This document shows, one piece after another, positions 33,755 through 49,100 of a DNA stretch of 64,000 nucleotides; the stretch's first letter is position 1; each line of letters opens with the position of its first letter. The notes beneath the pieces are model-generated. The model searched no databases and was not told where the DNA came from. It was given only the letters and a program-made list of their open reading frames with translations. Source of the DNA: Apostichopus japonicus (taxonomy: Eukaryota; Echinodermata; Holothuroidea; Aspidochirotida; Stichopodidae); the NCBI RefSeq assembly GCF_037975245.1, contig NC_092569.1, forward strand, positions 33,127,668-33,191,667, in the 5' to 3' direction. The position numbers were made by a program, and so were the translations under genes.

Positions 33755-34493
33755 ACATTACTTGTTTTCATTGTTTTTGAAAGTTAATGATTTTTTCAAC
33801 AGAACAAAAATAATGTGTAATGATCTTTATCTTTGTAAAAGGCACTTTGATTCAAATCAGCAAAACTGAAAATTGTTGAAACTGTTTGGACTATTTCATT
33901 ATATATCCCATTTTCATCAAAGTGTAGAGTAACTTTGTATTAATTAAGACTTGAATGACCTAAGACAATGCAGCGTTGTTAAGGCCTGGTCAATACAGTT
34001 AATAGTTCTTTCAATATCTTAAACATATATAACTTCACAACAACATGATCATCGTCTTACGTATTAAAGAAAGAAAAGCAATATGTGTTAACATTGTTAC
34101 AATTACAAATTTCTTTGGGCTAGAGATTTTTTTTAAATGAGTATCTTACAATACTCTCATTTTGTCTTCCTGTTAGTGACCCGAAATACATACACAACGC
34201 TTTAATTAGGCGTTCGATAAGTCAGGGTTCAAGTGGGTAAGAGTGGCCTAATCAACGTTTGATGTATGGAAGCATACTGAATCGATAGCGTTGCAAACGT
34301 GATTGTACTGTTCAAATGTATGTGGTTTGGGGTCATTTCCTATCAGCATGTGAATCAGATGAATACATGAGGTATAGTGTAGAACTACTTTGTACTGTCT
34401 AAATATCTTTGATAAATGTGAAAAGACTTAAATGATATATTCTTCTTTCTAAAGAAAGAGATGAAGATGACATCTTATATGACAACTGATATG

Positions 34494-34495
<2 letters not shown>
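33755..34495. repeat. Segmental duplication D, copy 2, left part
   Basis: Matches 28600-29230 up to the TA tract; the right part resumes at 37876. Confidence 0.85.

Positions 34496-34497
<2 letters not shown>

Positions 34498-34581
<84 letters not shown>
34498..34581. repeat. (TA)n microsatellite, left side of the insertion
   Basis: An almost pure TA tract. The Penelope-like element follows directly. Confidence 0.9.
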
Positions 34582-34584
<3 letters not shown>

Positions 34585-34674
34585 AGATGGCATTAATTCC
34601 GGGTGAAGAGTGCTCAATATACCTGGGTATAGAGCTGGATAGATATAAATAATGTACACCCGTACAAGGTTTGC

Positions 34675-34717
34675 GCTATTACTCGAGTTTCATGCTTCTT
34701 CGCAATCGTCAGATAGC
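34675..34717 (-). ncRNA. Hammerhead ribozyme, Penelope type with minimal helix III
   Basis: Minus strand, 5' to 3': helix I strand GCTAT; core CTGACGA (34712-34706, matching CUGANGA); a short helix II with a mismatch at its base; core GAAA; a minimal helix III, AC-TCGA-GT; cleavage triplet GTA; then helix I strand ATAGC, a perfect 5-bp partner. Cleavage is predicted between the complements of 34680 and 34679. Hammerheads with such tiny helix III are known from Penelope-like elements. By family knowledge they may need to act as dimers; activity is not shown. Confidence 0.75.
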
Positions 34718-34778
34718 TAATGATCAGGTTGTCTGTCTGTAGCGTGGTGCTGTTATTTTTCCGCTTTTTTCTGTGTCG

Positions 34779-35255
34779 TCACTTTGACAAAAGCTCAGTT
34801 CTTTTATTCAGCAGATTTTGGTTTCTCAGCCGAAGTATTTCCACCTTCTCCTCAATGCAGAGATTACATTGATCCGATGTACGCATTTGTGTATTAGATT
34901 GTCGGATTATTTTCCACGTGATGCTAAAATCTTTGCTTCGCTTTTTGAGCTCCCAAACGTATTTTGATAGTTCTGTTTCCTTCGCGTGTCTTTCGTGGTT
35001 GAGTGATTTTTTGTGACTGTTGTACCTTAGTTTGAACGGCCCCCCTGATAATCCAACGTAATTCTTTTGTTCGCCCCCCGATGTTACGTCCGCTCTGTAT
35101 ATTACTGCCTCGGTCAGACATTTACCTCCGAGGGGGCAGGCCTGCTTGTCCCTGCAGTTGCATTTTCTTTCACTTGCGTCTGGTTTTTCGTTGCTGATAA
35201 TCTTGCTGTTGTGTGATCTAATGATTGATTTTATGTTCTTGGTGCAGCTGTAGCT

Positions 35256-35268
<13 letters not shown>
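34779..35268 (-). pseudogene. Penelope C-terminal fragment with GIY-YIG endonuclease
   Basis: The recognisable part begins KNKISYSCTKNIKSII, then the Cys-rich linker CNCRDKQACPLGGKC typical of Penelope proteins, then the GIY-YIG domain (NYVGLSGGPFKLRYNSHKKS, ELSKYVWELK) and the closing Cys pair CNLCIEEK with LLNKRTEL. The GIY-YIG domain nicks target DNA in this class. The N-terminal residues of the open frame, beyond 35268, are LINE sequence read backwards and not part of the protein. Confidence 0.85.
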
Positions 35269-38430
<3,162 letters not shown>

Positions 38431-40369
38431 AACGTAGGTTAATGAAAGGGACATTAACACTACTGTTATGTCAGTCATTGCAGACATGCTGTATCATATC
38501 TAACAACAATACTGGCTAAGTTTTATCACTGGCAGAAAACCACACTAATGACTTTTTCAAGTTTTTTCCAACTTGAGATAATTACAACTCTTTCTAGTAC
38601 AAAGATGTAAGATTGTAACAAGTCACACCATTTCAAAGAGGAATCATTCAGTAACCAGCAATATTTACTTGAGTTGAGGCAAGTCAATGATGGTACTATT
38701 TAGCAGGACTATAGCAGGATTCAAACCTAATGACACCAATATTGCAAATTCCATGATCTTCTCATACCAGGAAGTTGTTATACTGAGCCACAAAATGGCT
38801 ACGCGTCGTTAACCTCCAACTAACAGCTGGGCAGCTCAGTCAGCAGAGCATAGCACTGTACTCCAAAGGTTATAGGATCAAGTACCATATGATCAAAAAC
38901 ATTTTCAACTTTATTGATCATATCCCAGTAAGCTTTCTGTTGTACACGTTATTAGTTTATTTCAATGATTTCTTTCAACAGAATACAAAAAAGGATGAAT
39001 TTCCAATTCCAGATGATATTGTGGGCAAATTTATAAGCAATTAGAATCTAAATATGTTTCCAACCATATTAACAAACCATTACTACCAACCTCAAAATTA
39101 TTAACTCACCATCTCTGGCTTCGAATCATTTAATGTTTAGGTCACCTTATGTGTCAGCTAATTTCCTGCTCTAATTTGTTTAAACTGATTTGGTGATATT
39201 TATTGCAACTTTCAAATCCCTTCTGATTCTTTCATGTTTTTCTCCTGAAATATTAAAACATGGAAAAACAATTAGGAATAAAAAATCTTCCCCAAAAATT
39301 CCAATTATTCTTAGAGTCCTAAGGACTGAATCTCTAACCATGTGGAATAGTAAAGTAGCCATAGAGCAATCCTGTAAGACTTTAAACATCTCTGTGAACT
39401 GGTTTTATTGACATAAGGAATACGACATATCCTTCCTTGTATCTTTCAAACTTTATTCAATGAAAATATTGTCCGAAGATATCTTCTCATTGCAGGATAC
39501 TAGCTTCTTGATTAAAACGAAATCCAATAAATGCTTTTCATGATATGCCGTGATAAAACATGATTGACAATCTAATAAATATATACAATAACAAACTACT
39601 AAAATGCTGATTAATTTCTCATCTTTGATTACATTTGGTGTGCTTAAATTCTTGGCTTGTTTGTGAAATCTTTTCATCGTTCGTTGCTGCCTCTGCTGCT
39701 TCTCTCTCCAGCTCTGCTGCCATCGATTAGCCACAATTTATAATAAGAAGTAAAATAATGAACAAAGAGTTTGACCACTGAAACCTAACAGATTGATTAG
39801 GTTATTCTTAAATAATCTTAATCTATTTCATGTTAACACAATGATGGCAATGGTATTAAAGAAAACATAGTGTAACATAGATGATATGTTCCATATCAAT
39901 ATAACCATTCCATTGTACATTCCTCAAAATATTTCTAACTTAATTTCCTGTTTACTTGCTGGAATTTAAACATTTTTCCCCAAGGTTAACCTCATTCGAA
40001 AGTTAATTAATTTATATGGAGAGGATATAAATATAATTGTTGTGAACTTATGAATATGAAAGCTAGATATATCGAATATTTATTATTAAATGTGATTTAA
40101 AGTAAGTGTATTAATGAATAATTGTCATAGAAAATTCAAGTAAGCTAAATGTAAAGTTAACTTGTCTGAACTCTTCAGCGCAACTTCCAGTCCTAATTCA
40201 GCACAACGAATATAAAACGTGTAATATGGTTGTTTCTAATATAAGCACATGTGCGCAAATCCTTCCCTTTTTAAGGGGAATGTAGATCATATACGGAACC
40301 GTCTAGCGTAGCTGAGACTGGCGACTCTACGATTTCCCAAAAGTGTTTTTGTGTCTGTTTTTTGGTTTT
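38431..40369. other. Intergenic; one tRNA-like fragment, no gene
   Basis: At 38828-38890 the + strand reads gcagctcagtcagcagagca (A-box-like) followed by ggatcaagtacc (B-box-like), suggesting a SINE head. The open frame on the minus strand at 39453-39734 has no recognisable domain. Nothing else is supported. Confidence 0.5.
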
Positions 40370-41930
40370 TACGCTAAACGATTGGTTTAATATGGAGGTC
40401 CATTTCACCAACAGTAATTAAAAAAGGTGTTTGAATCGTATTTGTAAAAATCTACTATTCCACATCAAAGTCTGCGAGAATTCATATAACGAAGAATAAA
40501 CTGAACAGGCACAACATGCAATTTATTGTTTCTGTTCCACTCCCGAAGGGCCATATCCGTGATACATCCTGTTCCCTTTCGTGCAACTATAGTCATCCCG
40601 GAAATTACTAGGAATATTTTGAAAGTTTAAAGTATTGTAACAAGACTTATCTTGAAATATCAATTATATTTTCTCATTATTTCCACTGATTATGCTCAAA
40701 TTTTATAATACGACATTTTGATTTCCAAGTTTTGACTTGTATCAAAAGTTCCATTTATTATCTCCTACGTACCCAAAAGTTTGGTTTTTATATATAACAA
40801 TGTATTTTTCATCTGACACAATACAAAGAGTCAGTTAAGAGATTTAGTACTACCTTGGAATGCCTCCCTATGGTTGAGAAGTGTATCCATTTTATTGTGT
40901 TCATTTTATATACATGTCTGACATTGACAACGTAAGTTTTGATTATTTAATACAGTACTATTTCAGACAGTTCACAGAAAGTGCGTGAACTGCATAACTA
41001 CTATACAAGGTTAACTTTATCGCTTTTACTGATATGAATTTGTATGAAACTTTCTCTACCCAATGTTACGAAAATCAATTCATGTTATAGGCGGAGGGGC
41101 AAAAACTTGTGCTGACGTTTGTACTGGGGAGGAATCTAAGAAGAGGGTGGGGTCATAAGGGGAAGAGTGTCCTCTCACCTTTTAGAAACTTGTTTCATCA
41201 TTTCCATTATATTGAGAACATTTGACTTTGCGTTCATGTGTTTTAAAAAGCTATACCATTTGCAAGTAACTTTAGGGGGCAGGTTTCTGTGGTCCCAGTG
41301 GCTACGGCCTTGTATGTATAAAATATGTAAAACGTTTAAAACACATAATAGTATTTGAAGGTTGGTATACGCATTTATCTCCTTTCTCAATGATCAACTG
41401 GAGATGTGTTTTTATTAAAGACGACAATCTAGTGCCGTTTGACTCACGAAACTTTGTCTAGAATTAAATGTCTCGACTCGAAGTTAACTTGTTTATGAAA
41501 CCTCTTTATATGCTTAATAGGCAATTCGCTCAAGAGAGAAGCCTTCTGAGAAGCACTTAACGCCGCGCTGTAACATAAAATAGCCAATCCAGTATCACAT
41601 ATGATAGCTATTTATTTTTATTTGGTTAATTTTCCTTGCCGTCCCAATTTTTGTCCCTGAACATGTTTTGTATGAATGTGTGGGCGCGACAACTTCCCCT
41701 CTACCTCGGGCTACGCCACTGTCAGCGAAATAACACATTTGCGTAGGCATGCAGGCAATAATTTCAATCATTCATGCAAATACATGACTGGCAGTTGTCT
41801 CCGTTGGCTGAAACGCTGAAACTGTTGGTAGCCAACCCTCGCGACCCCCTGAGAATTGGGGACCAATGTTAAATGAACCACTTATATATAGCTACGCCTA
41901 TAAAGTAGCTTTATGTCCCCAAATAAGCTC
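40370..41930. repeat. Repeat X, copy 2 (upstream of gene C)
   Basis: The counterpart of 11440-12960 in the same orientation, diverged, with the same series of shared words. No coding frame. Confidence 0.65.
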
Positions 41931-43082
41931 TAGCTACGCATCTGCTGGTTAACAGATATTATTTTCATTAAACAAATTGTATAAAAAAATGTTATATCGA
42001 TGTACCTTTTCATAGGTCAAAACGTGCTCCTTAGATTAAATATCTTATATTAATGAAGAAAAATGTTTCCTTAAAATTTACGGTCATTATTGATGTAATT
42101 CTTACAGTCAATAAAAAATTCAGTCAAGGCCCAGTGAAACAGCTGACATGTTTATTCAATCAGATGTGAGGATACTCGATTCCGCAAACAGGGTGTGACG
42201 TAGGCATCATAAAACAAGGAAGTATTGTTCATATAGAATACCACTGACAAACTTCGAATGTTCCAAACTGTGTTTGTTATATATTAATACATAGAAATTG
42301 ATAGTGTAGAATAGATCATACCGTACATTTCACGGTATATAAGATGTATTGTACTAGTTCATGCATGTTATATAGTGCTGATTAGTTGTTTCACTTCCTG
42401 TCATTTCGATACTGCTTTAATTTTGCCTTCCAACCAAAAGCGAAGCAACTTAGCTAAAATAATCACTCATAAATGTTTCTTAAAAATATCGATAGTAGCT
42501 ACTTAACCAGAACAAGTAAATCAACATTCCTACTGATTTCATCGGCTTTGTAGCATTGACGTCGTTTGACACACAACTAAAGAACATTTAACATGAACCA
42601 CACTAAATGTATTATAGATTAAAATTGATCATCGTAATTGATATTCGTTTGAAAAAGTTAATACATTAACATGTATTGAATTACAATACCGTTGCTGTCA
42701 TTGGAAGTAGTAGCACAATAGTCAATAAGTATACAGTTGGTTTTATGCTGTAGTGATCAATTCAACATTATGCAACTGAAGCTTACTGCAGTATTGACTG
42801 AAATTCAAGATATTAATAGCTGTACAAAAAAATTAAATTGGATTGCTCATGTCGAATAGTCTTCTTTACACACAAGCCAATAATACTATAAATGTGCAGC
42901 ACATTTGTATAAGCTGTTCACCAAATCATATTTTAAATAAAATGATGGCATTAATGGACATCCATACTACTACGGTCACTTCAATAAGGTGTTGGACACC
43001 CCTGAATAGATACCCTGTGTCATTTGCCATCTTGCACTTCATCGAATATATTTTCGCATGTCATTTATACAAACTCGAAATC
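41931..43082. other. Upstream region of gene C
   Basis: AT-rich and without recognisable genes. The promoter of gene C should lie here, but no specific element can be named. Confidence 0.45.
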
Positions 43083-43148
43083 ATGGGGAAGTGTTTCAAC
43101 GTTTTTTTGACTGTTTTGACGATTTGGAGCTCGTTTGCAACAGAAATG
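43083..43148 (+). CDS. Gene C exon 1: signal peptide
   Basis: MGKCFNVFLTVLTIWSSFAT plus EM, ending at donor gtaagt in phase 0. One Lys, then a hydrophobic core and small residues near a cleavage point after SFA. The frame is open upstream, but this ATG gives a signal peptide of the same form and splice phase as gene B exon 1. Confidence 0.65.
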
Positions 43149-46100
43149 GTAAGTGTTTCTTTTATTCAATATACTTTATATATTACTCTATTGAATATCT
43201 TCTGTTTCGAAATTAAAATAAGTTGCGTCAATGTGTTATTGAGCTAACTCTGCTGATATTGAATTATGTGACAAAGAGAAGTGTCTTCGAAGAATGAGGA
43301 ATATATCGATAAAAAATCCTGATAAATTTCAGTTAGAAGACTTTCAATTTAAAATATTCAGAATTTTAACTTCGCGAAAGGACAGCAGTGTTTCGAAAAA
43401 TAACAAAACGTCTTTAATTTAACCACATATATTGGAATAAAAACAAAAGATTACCTCTAATCGGTTCTTCTTTGATTAAATACAGTATTCTTAAAAATTT
43501 GTCCACATATAAAATCCTTAAAAGAAAAGCTAATTCATATATCTCAAACGTGTTTTCGTTACACAACAATTTTTAAAAGTCAATAAAGTTTCGTAATATG
43601 GCCAGGAAAAAGTAAACTCTTTTCAACATATCTTTTACAGCACGTCAGTTCACAAGGTTTCCCTCCAATAGCCAACCCCACCTTTCACAGATACATACCA
43701 ACACGTTACAGCACTCAATTCATATAATGAATTAATGAGCTTTAATACACCTGCAGATCATTCTAGTTTATAAATTTACACTCCATAATTTTGGCTACGA
43801 GTACGATAACTAAAAAAGAAATTCATTTATTTCAGCGATAACTGAAAAATAAACTTTAAATGTTTTTTTTTTTAGATTCATGAGTTAAATTTTCTTCTTG
43901 TTAAAAATCCAATCATGAGATTCCCTCTTTATACAGAGCGATAATCGGTACTTTGTGTATCGTTAAATGTTTTCAATCTTTTTTTTTTATTTGTTATAAT
44001 GCCTTGCTTTTATTTTTGGATATAAACTACCTACGAATAACTTGGTTTTCATCTGCGTAAAGGCAACTTCCTTTTTCAGCTCTGTTATTTTGATATGATT
44101 TCCGAACAGACATTTTATTTCTCGTCTTTGTTCAAGTTATCCTTATAATACATTAAAGCAACATCTGCGTTAACTAATCAAAACCAAAACATTTCTATAT
44201 GATGATCCAATCACAAAGATGCTTAATTAACTTCCATTTCAAATAGTGAACAGTTAGGTAACTACAGTGAACAAAACTATCATGACAAAGTACATCCATT
44301 AAATTAGATATCTACTTGAAAGGGTGGTTCAGGTTTAATCAAATTTGAAGAAATGCTCATTTTTACGTTTGATTACATTGTTGCAAACTCTCATTTAAAC
44401 GTAACCTTTTCAGATTTAAATTAAGAGCACCTAAATATTTACTTTCTTCACATGTTCATGGAGACCTCTTTAAAAGATATTGTTATATGTGTGCCAAAGT
44501 TTAAACAAACAGTCTGCAACCAAAAAAAAAAGGCACTTTGAAATGTATTTTGAAAATATTATATTAAGATCACAATTCTTGTACATGTACATATTCCAGG
44601 AAACAAAGTTGAATAACAATAAATCCAACTGATGTACACGTCAGTCTAATTTAAAACTAATATATGGAAACTAAAAAAAGTGAAATGTACAAAATTAGGG
44701 CTGAAAATAGAAAATTTAAGTTACACGGACTTATTTTAGAACGAATAATCAAAGATAAAAGACTAGAAAAAATAACAAATGCTATTTTGCAGGCACTGCG
44801 TTGTGGTTTTAAATTTCTTAAAGAAAAGAATGGTATGATATACGCGATCATGAAAATTTCTCCAGCGATTTAAGTGGCTAGCTTCCATTTTTGTCTCTTT
44901 TCTTGTTTCTCATTTCCTTCAGTTAGGCTATATATTGTTAGATATTCCTAGGGAATTTCATCCCAACACTCCTTTTTTTTCAAAATATGATGGATATTAG
45001 AGCAGAATAAATGTTAGACATGTTCATTCATTTTATTTAAAATGATAAAGTTTGTCAAGAAAAAACTAAGTCACAAGCCTTTTAAAGCGACAGTTAAATA
45101 ATATTGATTTCCTCAATTATTTTTCGAGAAGTAATATAACTTGACTAAAGGTAACTCCTTGCTACCGACTCAGAGTTTAATGTCGTTTTACAATGCCAAG
45201 ATAAGAGGTTAATTTAAAGGAAGAAATACGACTTTGATTGTGAATGGGAAACTTAATTGAGATATTTTTTATATATCGTTAGCTAACTAAAACAGCAACA
45301 GAAAATTTGCACATCCCTAAATATGCTCATATGGCATGCAATTAATTAATAAAATAATAAAATAAATAAAATAAAATAATTAATAAAATAACTTTTCGTA
45401 CAAGTTACTTTTATGAACATTATGCCGTTTTTACTTCTGTTTTGATTCTTGTGAGATTAAATGAAACACCTATAAATTATCGTATTGTTTGTCGAATGTT
45501 TGCGACTTGTTTAACTGTATTTCTAATTAACGTGTCGCGCTATTATAATACAATGTGTCACGACGTTGACGTCTAGTAAGCATTAGCGGTTTAGTGAAAA
45601 TAATGACAACTAATATTATTGTAAGAGCATTGTTTAAAATTGATACTGTCATTACATGATCTGTACATTGAATAAACTAGAAGATAAAATGGATTGAAAG
45701 TCTCATTCCAATGGAGAAGACGTTATAAAATCATACTCAAATTAATATCGTAGTAACATGTTTCATTTGTCTTTGGGTAATCAATCCAGACAAAATATAA
45801 GACAAAAATAAAAACTGTTTAAATGCCTTATCAAATAAAGACAATTGCAAGGAGGAATTGATTTTTTTCTTCCATTTTATCAGTTTTGTTACATTATAGC
45901 TTCCATCTTAGGCTGTATTCCAGACATAGTGCGACAGGCAAATCTAACATTTCAACCAATCATACGATAAACACTAAAGGCCATATTACTAGCGGAATAA
46001 CTCAGTGCAGATGTAAAGAACTTTTCTAAAACTAATTAAATGTAAAATCAACGCCAAGATATTCTCATGTATGTCGTCGTTTATATTACTGATCAGGTTT

Positions 46101-49100
46101 CTTATAATGGAACCACTGACAATGTACTCCATCTATAACATGTATGCGATGGGAATAGTCACCAATCCCCACCCACACTCTCCCTCTTCGCTGTCTTCCA
46201 TCACTCCCTCCCTCCCATCCTATTCACACCCTCCCTTCGTGATACCATGTGACTGGTCGTTGTAGTGAAAAAAAAAAAAAACTTTTCGTGTGTCGTTTTA
46301 CAGTAACATGTAATATAAATATAAATTAATACAAAAGGAAACTCTCCCTATGAAAAACAAAACAAAACATGGATGACAGCCTTTTACAAATTAAACAACA
46401 TAAAATACATTACACTGTATTTAAAGGTCTCTTTTCTAATACGTTGCCAAAAACTAGAAAGTATTATCTTAACATTTATCACTACTCCATATATGGTAAT
46501 AATTCGCTTTATATGTTTAAGGATATTTAATTAAATTCCTTTATATCATATTTTGTTGCTATCGTTCGAACGAGCATTTTATTCAGGGAACAAACGGCAT
46601 GTGGTACTCAGCATACGGTGACAATAAACACAATGTTTTATACAGATACAACAATAATGTCGCACATCTTCTGTGCTTCCAGCATAACATTATCGACGAA
46701 AAATAAACTTTGGCTATTTCGCAAACAAATCGTCTTGACCGCTTCAATCTCTTTGTGGAGAGTATTATACTGTGTACTTTACTTTGTTGGCAGCAGCAAA
46801 GTATAAAATGTAGATTTTAATTTTTCATGACTTTAGGTAAGTGTGATACCATTTTCAGTATCCAAGGGCCATATTCTTTTAAAAGGATACTAAATCGTGC
46901 TACATAGTAACTCTTGGCATGTTCGACGTTTTAAAGCTACTGATACGATGAACCATGTGAAAACATTGTTTTGAAGCACTTTCACAAATTTGATAGAGAT
47001 GAAAACATCAGAGAGCTGATAAAATTGCAGGAATGATCTAAAACTTGTTTTCTGGTTTATTTAGAGAATTGTCTGAATTCACTACTGGGAATGCTATACA
47101 ATATGTTTTTGTCTTGACAGATAACATCGTCATTTCATAAAATTTGAACTGTCATATGCTCGGCTGTTCTAACATGTCTTTATCATTATTATTAGGAATT
47201 AACGAACAAGATAACATGTGTTTGTTAAGCTCCTCCGATCTTTCATACTTTAACATTTTTGGAATTTTGGTCATGAATGACTTGGTCTAAAAGAAAAAGG
47301 ATTAAATTCCTCGTTTCTTCCTTAACTTCTTCTTTTTATATTGTCCTTTCTGTTGACATTCTTTATCTCTTTCAATTTCTATCATCATCATGATCATCAT
47401 GGTATTAGATCCAATTTTAATGCAAAACGTCTATTCTTCTAACTGTACCACGTATATTTGTTGAGGTAGCGTTACTATTGTCTTACATTCGCGGTGCCAT
47501 AACGTACTTCTACCATGACTTCGAACAGTCAGGCCACTTAACGTTACATACATAGAAGTCTTTGTAGCGCTTTATAGTTAATTTCACCAGTCTATGTGAC
47601 TAAATGTACATAACTACAGTTGTAGCTTACCACACTAACTTGCACAGTGCTTCTGAGTCCTCAGCTGAGAATAACATTCATAACACGTAGACACAGCCTA
47701 CTGAATCATTCCAAAAATTGTGTATCTTTTAAGAAGCTGCAAGGAGTGCTTGGATGCATTTTTTTAGAACATAAGTGACTGTTGAAAAGGTTGTATTTTG
47801 AGAATCACGTTTGTGTATCACAACTTGTTTCTGGTTGGTTAACAAATAATTCAAAGACGAGGCACTTCTAATTTTGGCTAGGCTTAGTTGTCAGTATAGC
47901 CGGCAAGTGTTAGGATATAATTTTCACGGAAGTTAAAAAAATAAAGAAAATATTGTGGTTATGTCTTTTCTTCATGAAGTCAGTTTTATTCATAACTCGA
48001 TGTCATCTTTGGCTTTATGTGACGACATTTTGTATAAGACTTGCAGCTTAAGATTTTAGCGTAGTGGGTCAAACAGAGTAACGAACAGAGGTAACAGAAA
48101 GAATGGAGTTGTGTCTTTCCAAGAACAAAATGCTAGCACACAGTTTCCATCTTGTTGGGGACTATGATCATTTAGTTAGAGTTTAGGGCTAGTGTAATAA
48201 AATAGGCACAAAGGAATTATCAAGTGGTTACTGTTTCTGAGTTGTGCAATATAATATTTTACGATAGTCGATTATAATTCTGATACTTTATGTATAAAAG
48301 TATGACTTAAAGTGCGATTTGACATTCATTATGTCTGTTTAAAAATTATAGGTATCGGTATGGGGCCGATATTGAGATTGAAATATCGGATATCGGCCAG
48401 GTCCGATATTGGCGATATCGGCACAGCACTAGAAACAATTATTTCAAATAGAAGCTTATTTTAGCTTCTGCAGCGCTATTACAATTGTTTAGTTCGTAAG
48501 ATACACCAATCAATGGCCATTAACTTACCTTACAAGTAAAATTACACCTTTCAAAACTCAGTTTCATTGTGCACGGTAAGTATCAAGACACGGTAATATT
48601 AGTCCAACAAGAATAGCTGGGACGATTTAAATGATCCCTATGTGTTAAAGACTGTTAAACACAAATGCGTTACAACTCATGTCTGAAATGTTCTAATGTC
48701 AAAATATAACTTGAACAAAGAACATCTTTCTGCATTAAGCGACAAAGCTGTTTAAGGAAGCAGCCAGCTACTGCCTTTGTTCTTTACGTGAACTTACGTA
48801 TCATGTGCCAGAGTAGCTGTACAACCGGAAAAATGTCAGTAATCTAATGTTTCCTGGAAGAAAGTTGTACTCTGAATTCCTAAGTGATCTTTGACATGTA
48901 AATTAGATATGGATTATAGACAAAAGAAAAACATCATTGTAAGTGGTTATCTGGAGACTTTATCAAAGTATAAATCGACTTAATCTTAAACTAACATATT
49001 TTGGACCAGTTTGCGAAAAGTTTTTCTTTCCCTCGAATTGGTTTTTATTAACGTATGATTTAATCTGATCCTGCTTATTGTTGACTGCAATACTATGTTT

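Noticed and set aside
38828-38890. tRNA gene
   Set aside because: A- and B-box-like words are present, but stems do not pair into a full cloverleaf by eye; a SINE remnant is likelier.
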